NCBI GenBank assembly: GCA_934047225.1
Contig: OW203985.1
Span: forward strand, 6,961,501-7,025,500
Source: Ypsolopha sequella
Taxonomy: Eukaryota > Arthropoda > Insecta > Lepidoptera > Ypsolophidae
Direction: 5' to 3'
Length of the DNA: 64,000 nt
Shown here: piece after piece, positions 21,190 to 30,999 of the stretch
Numbering within the stretch: position 1 is the first letter of the stretch
Layout: every line of letters starts with the position of its first letter
Notes under the pieces: model-generated
The model's input: the letters and a program-made list of their open reading frames with translations, nothing else
Told to the model about the DNA's origin: nothing
The model's database searches: none
Program-made: the position numbers and the translations under genes

Positions 21190-23390
21190 GTTTATCTTTT
21201 AATAAAACCTATCTTTTTTATACACATTGATACATTAAGTGCTTGGACGTTATTTTAATTCAAAAATAAACTACTAAGTCCATAAACTCAGCTTGGTTGA
21301 AATAAACTTTAAAACTCTTCCTCAGACCTTGCTTTTGAATTTTCTGATTTTTGTTTTTTTTCGTTGGTTAGGTTATTATTTCTTTTGTATTATTTGTATT
21401 ATATTTTAGTAGTCATTAGCGACTAACAAACATAGATGCCTCTAGGCATGTGACTCAAATTCATTTTTATTTTTATATACCTACTTCAGGTTCATTAGAT
21501 TCGTCGTAAGTTATTTATTTATTCAGTTTATCCTTCTTTCTACTGTTTTCGACATCGAGCGTTTTACAAATTTGCCGAATTGCAAAATGGCGAGCGTTTA
21601 GAAACTGACAACGCCGTTTGTAAACTGACGTATTATACATTTTGCTTTCACATATAGATGCCGCAATCTGGACTGCAATCTATTGTTTTAAATGTTTTGT
21701 TACGTATAGAACTCTATTGTTTAACTAATAATGAGAATAAAGATGGACTTATGAGCATTTAATTGACAAGCGCAAGTATAAATCATATTATGTTAAATTA
21801 GGACTTACATCGTTTTCGTCTATGATGGTAAAACTAGAGACAGTTACAATTATAACCTTGGTCCTACTCATTCGGTAGTTCAATGATCTGAGTGGTTAAG
21901 ACACATTTGATATTCTAATTAAGACATAAATATGTCCATTCCTCAGATCATGTACCAAGTTCATCCCGACCCTATACGCAACAAAGGCGGATCGGCAGCC
22001 ATAGATAAAGTCAATCAATGTTTCAATTCAATATTATATTATCACGTCTAAATCCAAATTCTAATTAAATTTCAATAGTTTATGGCAGTTATGTGAGGTA
22101 TAAAATCACCCTGAGTAACTTTGAATGTAACAGGTAACTTTAATGGTCAAGTTTCCCTTTTTTTTAATCAGGCATTTAATCTTTTAGTTACATCTTAATC
22201 ATGACTCTAGGTTTAGGCACATCTCTACTGGAGTATACGTCTGCTAACTAATACTTTATGATCCCTGATAAAAAAATCTTGGAAATTTAAGCATTTAAAG
22301 TTACCCTTATCTTCAAAGTTATTCAGCGTGACTGTATGCTTTCTGATACCTTATTTTTATGACAGGGAATGAAAATCGCCGTGAGCCGCATGTGTTTCAA
22401 GAATTCAGATCAAATCAGAATAAACCTGGTAAATTTTGTATAAATGTATTATTTAGACAAAACAAATACTGTCTAGCAGGCAAAGGCAAAGCTTCCGATA
22501 GCCTAAAACTTAAACAGAGATAAGGCTCTGATTTAAATAAGATTATTGTCCGCAAAAGTTTGCATTGAAACCAATTTTTCTTTTCGGATAAATATCCGCC
22601 GGAACCACTAACTAACAATAAAGCTAAATCAAAGTCAGTTTTCAAAGGAATATAGATCAAATCAAAAACATTTTCCGAATTTGTAATACAATTACTTCGC
22701 CCTCAACTGTGAACTCGCGATTCGATCTTGACGCATTTGGCTCATGTTCGAACTTATAAGTCCTTTTTTTCTCATTTACTCGCGAATCAAATTTCATGAT
22801 GTACCGATCAACGGTACTTGAGTTATCGTCGGACAAACATTCATACATACATACAAACGCCGGATTGTTCAATTAGACTCGGTGAACTTCGTTCGCTTCG
22901 CTCACTCGTTCAATAATGTACTTTAATTATATGTGTGTGTTTTTGTAATTCAAAAATTTCCGTGTGTTTTCGCACCTTTAACTTATTGATTTATACTATA
23001 TATTCAACTTATTGTTATTGAATATTTTCCAGTTTATTTAGATATTTTAGACAAAACGAAGGAAGGAAATTCTAATAAAGTAATATTTTACCCAAAAAAG
23101 TACATTCCTTTTGCACCTTCAAAGTACGAAATATGTTTTTTAAGTGTGAAGAACTCGTTTCGTATTTGGTAAGTTTAGAAAAACTTTTAACGAGAAATGA
23201 TTCCTCGACTGAACGATCCAACGCTCTTATTCGAAAAAAAACATCACAAAATCGAGAAACGATTTTTCAAGTTTTCGTTTTTACGTACATTTATTTTTAG
23301 TCGATCTGTACTAATCTTCGAATTTACAAAATTTTTTACGAAGTGACGCCCTAAAAAAATTCTGCATATTACCTGAGTAATTATTACCTT
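21190..23390. other. Intron sequence without recognised features
   Basis: AT-rich, only short ORFs. 22880-22915 has the GCTTCGCTCACTCG-like tract common in lepidopteran repeats. Confidence 0.3.
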
Positions 23391-23394
23391 AGGA

Positions 23395-24190
23395 ATAGAA
23401 ATGGCCGCCCGTTCTCGTTGTACTGTTAGCAGCACAGAACAACAGAGACCAAACACACACCTGACACAACTATTTAAGTCAGTATGGGGTTTGAGCGATC
23501 GATTTCAAACACATTGACTGCTGTTGTTTAAGATGCTTTCTGTGTTTCCAAATGCAAATATAGACGGAGATAGTGTGTATGTGAAAGGTGGATAGAACGT
23601 TTGACATTTCAATTCTAAAGTCTATTGACTTGACTTTGACTAATACATGCATTTCAACCACAAATACTCATGGCGTACCTTATATTTTCAATAATTATTA
23701 AAGAATATAGGTGCGCGATCGCGCCTTTTGAAATGTGGCGGTTTAAATATTTTATTTAAGGCGATACCAAAAAGAAAATGGGGTTTTTTTGAATCCAGTT
23801 ACTCCACTATAACGTCATCTACGGATTTCATTTTTGGGTAAATGTTTATTGTGTATTTGATTAAGATTCTCACTGAAGGAAAACGCGATTGAATGAAATT
23901 TTCTCGATAGAATTTGATTCCGAAAAGACCTCTAAATTGTTTTATTTTTTCCTGTTATTCTGAAATCCTAACTAATTTCAATGTGAAATTGCATTCAAAA
24001 TGTGGATATTATGTATTTGTAAAGTCTCTTTGAAAATCTTTTTGAAAAAATAGCTTAGTACATTTTATATTAATAAAAAACCGACTTTTTGCTACTTTTC
24101 CACGAATCCGTCCCACTCGCATTGAGGGCTTTTTCGCATATGGAGTAACAGGGACGCTAAAACTTTTACGTAGCACCTTAAATCCACGGC
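23395..24190 (+). repeat. Dispersed repeats B1 and B2
   Basis: 23399-23650 (ATGGCCGCCCG, ACATTGACTGCTGTTG, then a GGATAGAACG block) matches 39918-40500. 23905-24190 matches 255-520, and inverted 40021-40300. At 40 kb B2 is inserted within B1, whereas here they are adjacent. Confidence 0.55.
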
Positions 24191-24609
24191 AGCAACTAGC
24201 AAAATACTTTAAAAAAAAATGGGTACCTACTATATTATTGTTTGCAGTCTCTCCTTCCATTTTATTTTATGACCAGAACTCAACTGTTTCAACATCATAA
24301 TAAAGGCACATATGTCTTTCTTACGAGTATATCAGTTTATATAAATAAATACTACGTCACTTTTACTAAACTAATGGGTCAGTGTGGAAAATAGCCAATT
24401 AACAAGTACAAATACACAAACCTTGCAATTTATTTAATTTCGAAAGCATGTGCACACCCAAATTCTGCTTGATTGATTATTTTGCTGCATATTTTGCTTT
24501 TATAATTTTGGTATCGATTTTTACTGTCATAAGTGCTGTGTGTGATTGTTCTTTTTGTTATTAATGAAGCTGATACTTTCACTCACAAAAAATACTTTTA
24601 TTTCCACAG

Positions 24610-24839
24610 GAAACTATTCCCGCTTGGTGGTCTACTTCAGATTCGAGCGCCAAATCGGTCACCATCTGATCCAAACGTTTGCTCCATCGTCACTCGTAGT
24701 CATGTTGTCCTGGTTCAGTTTTTGGCTTGACCTTGACGCCATACCTGGGCGAGTGACCTTGCTCGTCACCTGCATGTTGACTTTGGTTACCATGTTCACT
24801 GGACTGCGAGCCGATATACCCCCAGTGGCTTATGTTAAG
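24610..24839 (+). CDS. Cys-loop anion channel, exon c (TM1 and TM2)
   Basis: Encodes 77 residues from the pre-TM1 strand through TM1 and the pore-lining TM2. The N-Y-S at the start is a possible glycosylation site. TM1 runs about HHLIQTFAPSSLVVMLSWF. TM2 follows DAIPGRVTLLVT. The P-x-R motif at the cytoplasmic end of TM2 is the anion-selectivity signature (usually P-A-R; here P-G-R), so chloride permeability is the family-based expectation. The TM2-TM3 loop contains DIPPVAYVK, the conserved gating loop. The exon ends on a complete codon (AAG) before donor GTCAGT at 24840. Confidence 0.93.
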
Positions 24840-25045
24840 GTCAGTCAAGTTTTTGTTGTGGAACTTCGTTTAAAAGTATAATTTAGTAAAACAATAACAA
24901 CTTCTACATTCTGTTTATCGCGTCTTAACCCGTAGTATAATCCGAGATCTGTGCGCTGTTTTGCAGGTCAAGCGTATTGAAAAACAATGGTATAGTTAGT
25001 TTAGCTCACGAAGGCACTGTCATAACCTTTTTTGCCAGGTCTAAA

Positions 25046-25392
25046 TAATAAACTTTGTTGAAAATTAAACTCTTCTACTTGTCCACAGATATTCACTTTA
25101 TTAAACTAAACCCAACCGGTTTCGCTTATAATCATTCTCAAGGGTTTGGAGCTATTACAAAATATTAACAATTAGAGATTTTTTACATGTTTTACCGAAA
25201 TCTACTGTTTAAAACAAACATCATGCAACTATCTACTGTTTAAAACGTTTAATAAAGTAGATTTCGGTAAAACATGTAAACAATCTAAATAGCTCAAAAC
25301 CCTTGAGAATGCTTATAAGCAAAACCGGTTGGGTTTACTTGAATAAAGTGAATATCTGTGGACAAGTAGAAGAGTTTAATTTTCAACAAAGA
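25046..25392. repeat. Palindromic repeat with hammerhead-like motifs
   Basis: Left arm about 25046-25215 and right arm about 25245-25392 are inverted copies. They share CTTTGTTGAAAATTAAACTC, the GTCCACAGATATTCAC block, ACCGGTT and TTTTACCGAAATCTACTG. It fills much of the 755-bp intron between the TM2 and TM3 exons. Each arm carries a 40-nt hammerhead-like motif (25108-25147 minus, 25297-25336 plus). Confidence 0.75.
25297..25336 (+). ncRNA. Degenerate hammerhead-like motif, right arm (mirror at 25108-25147)
   Basis: AAACCC (stem I) - TTGAGAA (core, consensus CUGANGA) - T - GCTTATAAGC (stem II) - AAAA (GAAA in the left arm) - CCGGT (self-complementary stem III) - T - GGGTTT (stem I). Stem I is a perfect 6-bp pairing. 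Core positions C3 and G8 are changed, so activity is unlikely. The arrangement parallels the motif at 11855-11895 with different sequence. Confidence 0.45.
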
Positions 25393-25594
25393 TGTTTCAT
25401 AAGTTCACCAAGTGCCGACAACCAGGACCATCATCATCTTAATAATAATGTTGTATAAAAATTATAAATCGCACTCAGTAATTTTGTACGCGAATGAACA
25501 TATGCGCTAGTCCCCCACCACTTTTGCCGAGCGGCCAAAAACCGTGGCGCTACCTGTATCTTAATTTTATCTCAAGTAATGTTTCTGGTTCCAG

Positions 25595-25735
25595 GCCCTG
25601 GACCTCTGGATGGCTGGTTGCATGATGTTTGTGTTCGCTGCGTTGGGCGAGTTCGTCGTCGTGAAGGTTCTAGACAAACAGTACCAGACAAACAAGAATA
25701 AACAGCAGGAGTCGATGCCGAGGATCATTCCTGTG
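25595..25735 (+). CDS. Cys-loop anion channel, exon d (TM3)
   Basis: Phase-0 exon of 47 codons. It encodes TM3 (ALDLWMAGCMMFVFAALGEF and following hydrophobic residues) and the start of the cytoplasmic TM3-TM4 loop, rich in Lys and Gln. The acceptor is TTCCAG at 25589-25594; the donor is GTAACA at 25736. The 755-bp intron before it (24840-25594) carries the 25.05-25.39 kb palindrome. If exon e were skipped the frame would still be kept with exon f, so alternative loop forms are possible. Confidence 0.92.
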
Positions 25736-26099
25736 GTAACAATACTTTTCAGAACTTTATTTTTCTGGTCCTGTGACCAGAAGAAAACGAATTGAAGAAA
25801 AATTCGCGAGCCTACTTTCGTCCGTATTGCAATGAGTGGTTTTCCAGACTGACTTTGATCGAGATTTCAAAGGTAAAAATAGATGGCGTTACCCTACTTT
25901 CAACTGTCAAAAATCCAAGATTATTTTTTAATCTGTGGGCAGCAACTTTCTGTGGCCTAAAAAATTTCATATCAAGTGTCAAACCCAACAATACCCTTCA
26001 CAAAGAAATTATTTTGTTTTGTTGTGTTCATATCGTGTTGTTTTTTATCTACATTACTTACGGTAATAAAATAGCTTGGTGTTTCAGTCATCTTTCAAC

Positions 26100-26190
26100 A
26101 TGGTCAACCCATGTGTTGTGGCTAATTGTAAAAACAAAGGAACGCCGTTTTCCTAAGGATTCTAATGAAAGAACGATGGATCTTAACAAT
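26100..26190 (+). pseudogene. THAP-domain remnant (P-element/transposase-like), frameshifted
   Basis: ATG at 26100 opens MVNPCVVANCKNKGTPFS, the C-x4-C start of a THAP zinc finger, then TAA. One frame over, RFPKDSNER continues the THAP consensus (F-P-K-D...R). The second Cys-His pair is not recognisable. THAP domains bind DNA in P-element transposases and in host proteins. This is a short dead fragment. Confidence 0.6.
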
Positions 26191-26608
26191 AATAATATAT
26201 ATGTGAGGCATGGATTCATCATGAAAATTAACGAAGCAAAGACAAAGTGTCAGTTTTGCCTAAAAAAATGTGAAAAACATAATAATTCAGTGTTGCCAAA
26301 CAGACATTTTTTGACACATTTAGTACAGGCTGCGCCATCTATTGAGTCGTTCGTTTACTTTTTCTTTTTTACTTGTCTTTGAAAACCCCTCATTACTATT
26401 AATAAGGATGACGTCTATCTCAAAATCATATTGCCTATTTGCCATTTATTAATTTATTATTTTTATTTTATTTATAGCTTTAAGATAATGTAATCATTGA
26501 ATTGTACGCACTATTTGTTCAATCCAATGAAAAAAAGTGACGATATTACAATCGAAATAAAGGCGAAAAGCGAGTTAATGACCAGTTCTAGTTCTTAGAG
26601 GGTCTTAA

Positions 26609-27307
26609 CCCGTAAGCACATAACTGTGCCAATCGGCACAAGTAAGTCAAGGTCGAGGCAACGTTCAGTATGAGTAGTATTTATAATATATTATATACAA
26701 TATGAGTATCGTTTGAAAGCTAGAAACACAAACAACAATAAAAAAAAAATGGGTTGTTGTTTTTGACCTTAATTTTATGCCACCCTTAATTTTTTTTTTT
26801 ATTTATGGTTATAGCTATATTTTAACAAAACATTTTTCTTTTTCTTTATTTTTTTTATTATGTTATAATATTTGAATAGACATTATGTATGTCGTGGCCA
26901 TATCGTATTGCCGTTAAAATTGGGAGGGTATTTACATGTAAACCTAACACGCTCCTCCTCGCTCCGCTTCGCTTCGCTCGTCGTCGCACCTATTTTTTAC
27001 TTTTGGTGAAACATTTTTGATTTCATATTTTACGATCTGCCCAACCATATCATGAAATGCTCAATTCTGCGATATGGCCACGCCATAAATATATATACTA
27101 AATAGATATATATTTAATATATAAAACCAAAACTTTCTTTCTATATACTTTCTCCCGTACATAAAAAAAAAAATACTTTATTTTTTTTTTAAATTATAAA
27201 GAATTTAATCTAGTTTTAGAAAAAAAAACGCATTAGGTTGTGACTACTATTTTAGGAGATATAGCCAAAAATAAAATTGGCGAGAAAAATTGTCCATAGC
27301 TTACGGG
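26609..27307. mobile_element. piggyBac-type MITE, 699 bp
   Basis: Flanked by TTAA at 26605-26608 and 27308-27311. The termini are inverted, CCCGTAAGC and GCTTACGGG. TTAA target duplication and CCC-starting inverted ends are the piggyBac hallmarks. There is no transposase ORF. Confidence 0.75.
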
Positions 27308-28741
27308 TTAACACAAAACACTCGTACCTCGTTGCTTCGAGTTGTTTACCAAATTATTAAAACTTCTCCGAAACAGTCTTGAGAAAATAAGGAGGAAACA
27401 ATTATGCCAAAGATCGTTTATTTAAGGTAAACGCCAGAATTTTAATGAAGACACTCAGCTTTTGTTTGGAAATTTATACTTACTTCATTAGAAAAACAAT
27501 ACTATAGAATTTGGACTGTAACGAAAAAATTTGATAGTAATCATGTAATTAATATTTAAATCAAAAATTATATATCTACATATTATTACTATAACTCACA
27601 CTTGGTCCCAAAAGGGTAGGCGGAGACTACTGACAGAGTAAATATCTTAGAAAAACGCTCCGATTCAAACTCACGCACACAGATGCGTGCTCTTCACGCC
27701 GTCTAAGCAAAGTTCGGGGGAGTCTCAATACAAATTTCGGCGCAGCGCGTCGTAGTGTCGTGTAGAGCACGCGTCTGCGTGTATGTGTTCGAATCTGACG
27801 TCTTGTACTAAGATTCACTACTCGATGATATATTTCACTCTGCCACTGATCTCCATTTGCTACGATTCTGACACATCTTTTGCTTGGCACATTTGTGTCC
27901 TATAATATCAAAAGCTGCTATCTTCACTTTTGATATTTTTGAGATATAATCTGTTTTTAGTTATTCATATACCCTCGTCTTTTTTATAATATTTTATTAC
28001 ACTATGAAATTAAGTTTGCCATTTATTGTTGTTTTTCATTATAATAAACTGAGAAATATACGATTTATTTGAGAAAAATCGGTTTCAAATATGGAGATAG
28101 CAGCTTTTGATTATTCCAAACAAAAAAAGGTGGATTTGGTGAGTTTTGATAATACTGAACTATGGAGTTGGCAGTTTTTGTCACGTTCAGCATGGTTGGA
28201 TGACTGGATTTGGCATGATTTACAAATGAAAAAAAAAATTAAACGAGTTTTAACATGGTCTTGAGCTGGATTTAGCTGCTTTTGAAAATTGTAACTGATG
28301 CGACACTTTGAAAGTAATCACGTGGTGTAACTACGTTCTAGAAGTTTGTTTTTGGATTTGGTAGGTTTTGATATTATAAGACATATTTATAAAATGAGTT
28401 TAGGTCATACCAGCTCTTTCTGTCCGGCTGCTTTTGCATCGGAATACGTTTTTATTCGTACATGCTACTTTGAATTTTATTAGGATACAATTTTATTGAA
28501 GATGGAATGTAAAAGAGTTGATCCGTTTCAGTTGGCCAGTTTAGTTGGTTGGAGTGGAGGAACTTAATATGCATAAAAAATGGGATTTTTCTAGTTTTAG
28601 ATATTATTTTATTTATGTACTCGTAAATATTTAAATTTATCTTAATTTATATCCTGCTAAAATAAGTAACTTATATAAGAAAATTATATATTTATTAAAG
28701 TACTTTTAATTTGAGTACAATATCTGTTTTGTTAAATACAG

Positions 28742-28945
28742 AGGATAAACGGCGAGAAAGGGTCGTGCGGCACGGTCGCCGCTTGGGAAGGAAGTGGCGT
28801 GCGTTGTCGCAAAGTGGACATTACATCACCTACGTCACCCCCCGCAGCCCCCGTGGTCCACCCCGCGCCTTCCGCCCCCACCACGCCACATCCGCATCCG
28901 CATCCACATTTAGTCGGAGTTGAAAGGCGGCAGAGTATATTACAA
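28742..28945 (+). CDS. Cys-loop anion channel, exon e (TM3-TM4 loop)
   Basis: An open, ATG-less stretch of exactly 68 codons lies between an acceptor (TACAG ending at 28741) and a GC donor (CAA|GCAAGT at 28946), in the phase left by exon d and required by exon f. The peptide is hydrophilic, with Pro/Thr/Ser-rich sequence, a His-Pro alternation (PHPHPHPH, near residues 49-56 of the exon) and a basic ERRQ end, as expected for the intracellular loop of a Cys-loop receptor. It is much more GC-rich than the surrounding intron, which supports coding selection. The matching phases at both ends are the strongest evidence. Splicing through a GC donor is inferred; the alternative GT sites nearby give phase 1, which would read into a stop in exon f. 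Confidence 0.75.
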
Positions 28946-29004
28946 GCAAGTATATAACATGCCAATGCCGTCACAGTCAAACTTTGAAATAGCGTTAGTT
29001 TTTA

Positions 29005-29303
29005 GAGTTCCGTACATAAAGGGTAACCAACGAGACCCTATTGCTAAGACTCCGCTGTCCGTCTGTCTGTCCGTCTGTCCGTCTGTCACCAGGTTGTCTC
29101 TCATGAACCGTGATAGGTAGACAGTTTAAATTTTGACAGATGATGTATTTCTGTTGCCGCTTTAACAAATAATGCTAAAACAGAATAAAATGAATATTTA
29201 AGGGGGCTCCCATACAACAGACATGTTTTTTTTTACCGTTTTAATAGATAATGGTACGGAACCCTTCGTGAGCGAATCCGACTCGCACTTGGCCGGTTTT
29301 TTG
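29005..29303 (+). repeat. 'GTTCCGTA...GGCCGGT' dispersed repeat, 300-bp copy
   Basis: Nearly the same as 54350-54638: AGGGTAACCAACG, ACTCCGCTGTCCGTCTGTC, GATAATGGTACG and CCGACTCGCACTTGGCCGGT in order. Lies in intron e. Confidence 0.8.
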
Positions 29304-29619
29304 TAGTTTTACAATGTGAATGTCGCAGGTAACTTTTCAAAGCCGTTATACTATATTTCATTAAAATCAGCTGTGATATAATAAGAAATGGAGACGACTG
29401 ACTAAAGTCCGTTCAATTGTAATTTCAGTAGAAAAATTGTAATTTAACGGCCTTAAAAACTTATCTGCGACGTATTAACTGCATGTGACATTCATAATTA
29501 TTTTATGTCAAACTTTATATGCATAGAACAACATTTTATATACATATATAGGTATATTTCGTTTGTTATCCGTTTTGATGCTGCATTTTATTAAAAAAGG
29601 AACGAAAAGGAAATCCACC

Positions 29620-29700
29620 ATCCATCCATCAGCCTGTTCATCCATTGATGGACATAGGCCTTTCCAAAATTTTGCCACTATTACTTCTCCTTATAACGTT
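29620..29700 (+). repeat. Dispersed LINE/SINE tail
   Basis: ATCAGCCTGTTCATCCATTG then ATGGACATAGGCCTTTCC, a tail seen very often in lepidopteran sequence. A shorter inverted piece is at 30945-30990. Confidence 0.5.
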
Positions 29701-30149
29701 ATCACAAATACCGGTATTTAGTTATAAGCTCAGAACATTAAATGTTCTGTGGTTATAAGGGTCTGATAACAGTTCAAATTGGAAGTACCGGAAAATATAA
29801 AGGGTGCTCATTGTAAACCCGGTTCCAAATATTTAATTTAAAGTAACATTCTCTCTTTTAGTCGCTATGTATTTGTTTTCAATGCTCAGACAAAGGAATT
29901 TCCATAAATACTCTCACTTGCAATTGCACTTGCAGTTGTACATACAGATTTCGGACTTAAGAACATTACCACGATTAAAAAATCTTAGCCTCATTGCAAG
30001 GCAAAATAATCTACATTAGGTTATGTAGATCTTAAATAATCTGATGTTGGTTAAACATGGAGCAATTTTAGATAAACAAGGTAGCTTTTATTATCAGTGA
30101 TAGGAATATGTAGTGCAATGTGAAAATCTAATACGAGATCCAGAAATAA

Positions 30150-30935
30150 TTTTGTACGGAAACGCGGCTTGGCCTTCGGTCTCACTAAAGACACTTTACT
30201 TGAGAATCATACAGTAGATCAAACTAAGAACCAAATACTAGATCAAGAAATAATTCTGTTTGGATAGGCGGCTCAGTCACTTTTAAATCATAAAAGAGAT
30301 CAAGATAAAGTTACGTTCAGGAACGCGGTTCAGCCTTCGGCCTCGCTAAAGAATTTGACCTGAGAATCAAATACGACATCAAGGAATACATTCTTTCGGA
30401 AATGCGGCTTAGCCTTCAGCCTCGCCAAAGACACTAGCGGAGAGTCAGTTCAGAGAACAATAAATATTTTAGTTTGAAAATGCGGCTCTACCTTCGGTCT
30501 TGCCAAAGACACTTTATACCTGGGGTTCAAATAAGAGGTCAAGAAATAATTTAGTTTGGAAACGCGGCTCGGCTTCTGGCCTCGTCAAAGACTGTTTGAC
30601 AGAGGATCAATTTAGAGAGCAATAAATTGTTTTATTCAAATCAGAGAGAAATAAATACGTTCTATAAAATTAAGGGTGCGAAAACTATGGACAGATTCGA
30701 TTGTAAAAATTATTAGAGTGCATTACAAACTAGAAAATATCAATCAGAAATAAATCCAAAGACAAGAATTTGAAAAAAAATCCCGGGCCAGTAATGCACT
30801 CTAACAATATTTAGAGTATTCATAGCGATGGATTTCGCAAAATAAACATAATCTTAGATTCGATTGTCTTCACAAAAACTAAATCAACGCGAATGAAGCC
30901 GTAGGCAAAAGCATACATAAAATAAATATTTTTAC
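30150..30935 (-). mobile_element. Helitron-like element with 80-bp minisatellite (inverted)
   Basis: About six degenerate units (AACGCGGCT, GCCTTCGGCCTCGC, AAAGACACTT) run from 30150 to 30610. They are followed by the head region (ATTCGATTGTCTTCAC, AAGCCGTAGGCAAAAGC) found first at 35632. The order is the exact reverse of 35632-36250. A MITE is inserted at about 30712-30822. Confidence 0.65.
30712..30822. mobile_element. Short MITE, copy 1
   Basis: Inverted ends TTAGAGTGCATTAC / GTAATGCACTCTAA about 110 bp apart, interrupting the Helitron-like element. Sibling at 34974-35126 with the same ends. Confidence 0.6.
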
Positions 30936-30999
30936 AAATCTTGCCTGCGTCCAGCAGTGGCCGAAGACAGCCTGGTGAATGGATGGATGAAACATTTTA

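Larger units (their letters stand above)
17958..24609 (+). other. Intron b of the channel gene (6.65 kb)
   Basis: GT-AG phase-1 intron (donor GTGAGG at 17958, acceptor CCACAG ending at 24609). It contains a minus copy of the 390-bp dispersed family, a Helitron-like element, a long 'GTTCCGTA' repeat, a GC-rich segment, a truncated relative of the 11.6-kb palindrome, and a degenerate direct repeat pair. Between 21190 and 23390 I see no gene and no clear repeat. Confidence 0.75.
25736..28741 (+). other. Intron d of the channel gene (3.0 kb)
   Basis: GT-AG, phase 0. It holds a THAP-domain remnant (26100-26190) and a piggyBac-type MITE (26609-27307). 27600-27890 resembles a dispersed lepidopteran repeat (GGTAGGCGGAGAC near its left end, CTACGATTCTGACACA near its right). 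27900-28700 is AT-rich with nothing recognised. Confidence 0.6.

Noticed and set aside
25792..26382. 196-codon plus-strand ORF after the TM3 exon
   Set aside because: It starts inside the intron after a clear donor, has no known domain over most of its length, and only overlaps the THAP remnant by chance frame.
28732..28980. 82-codon minus-strand ORF rich in Gly/Cys
   Set aside because: Antisense shadow of the GC-rich loop exon.
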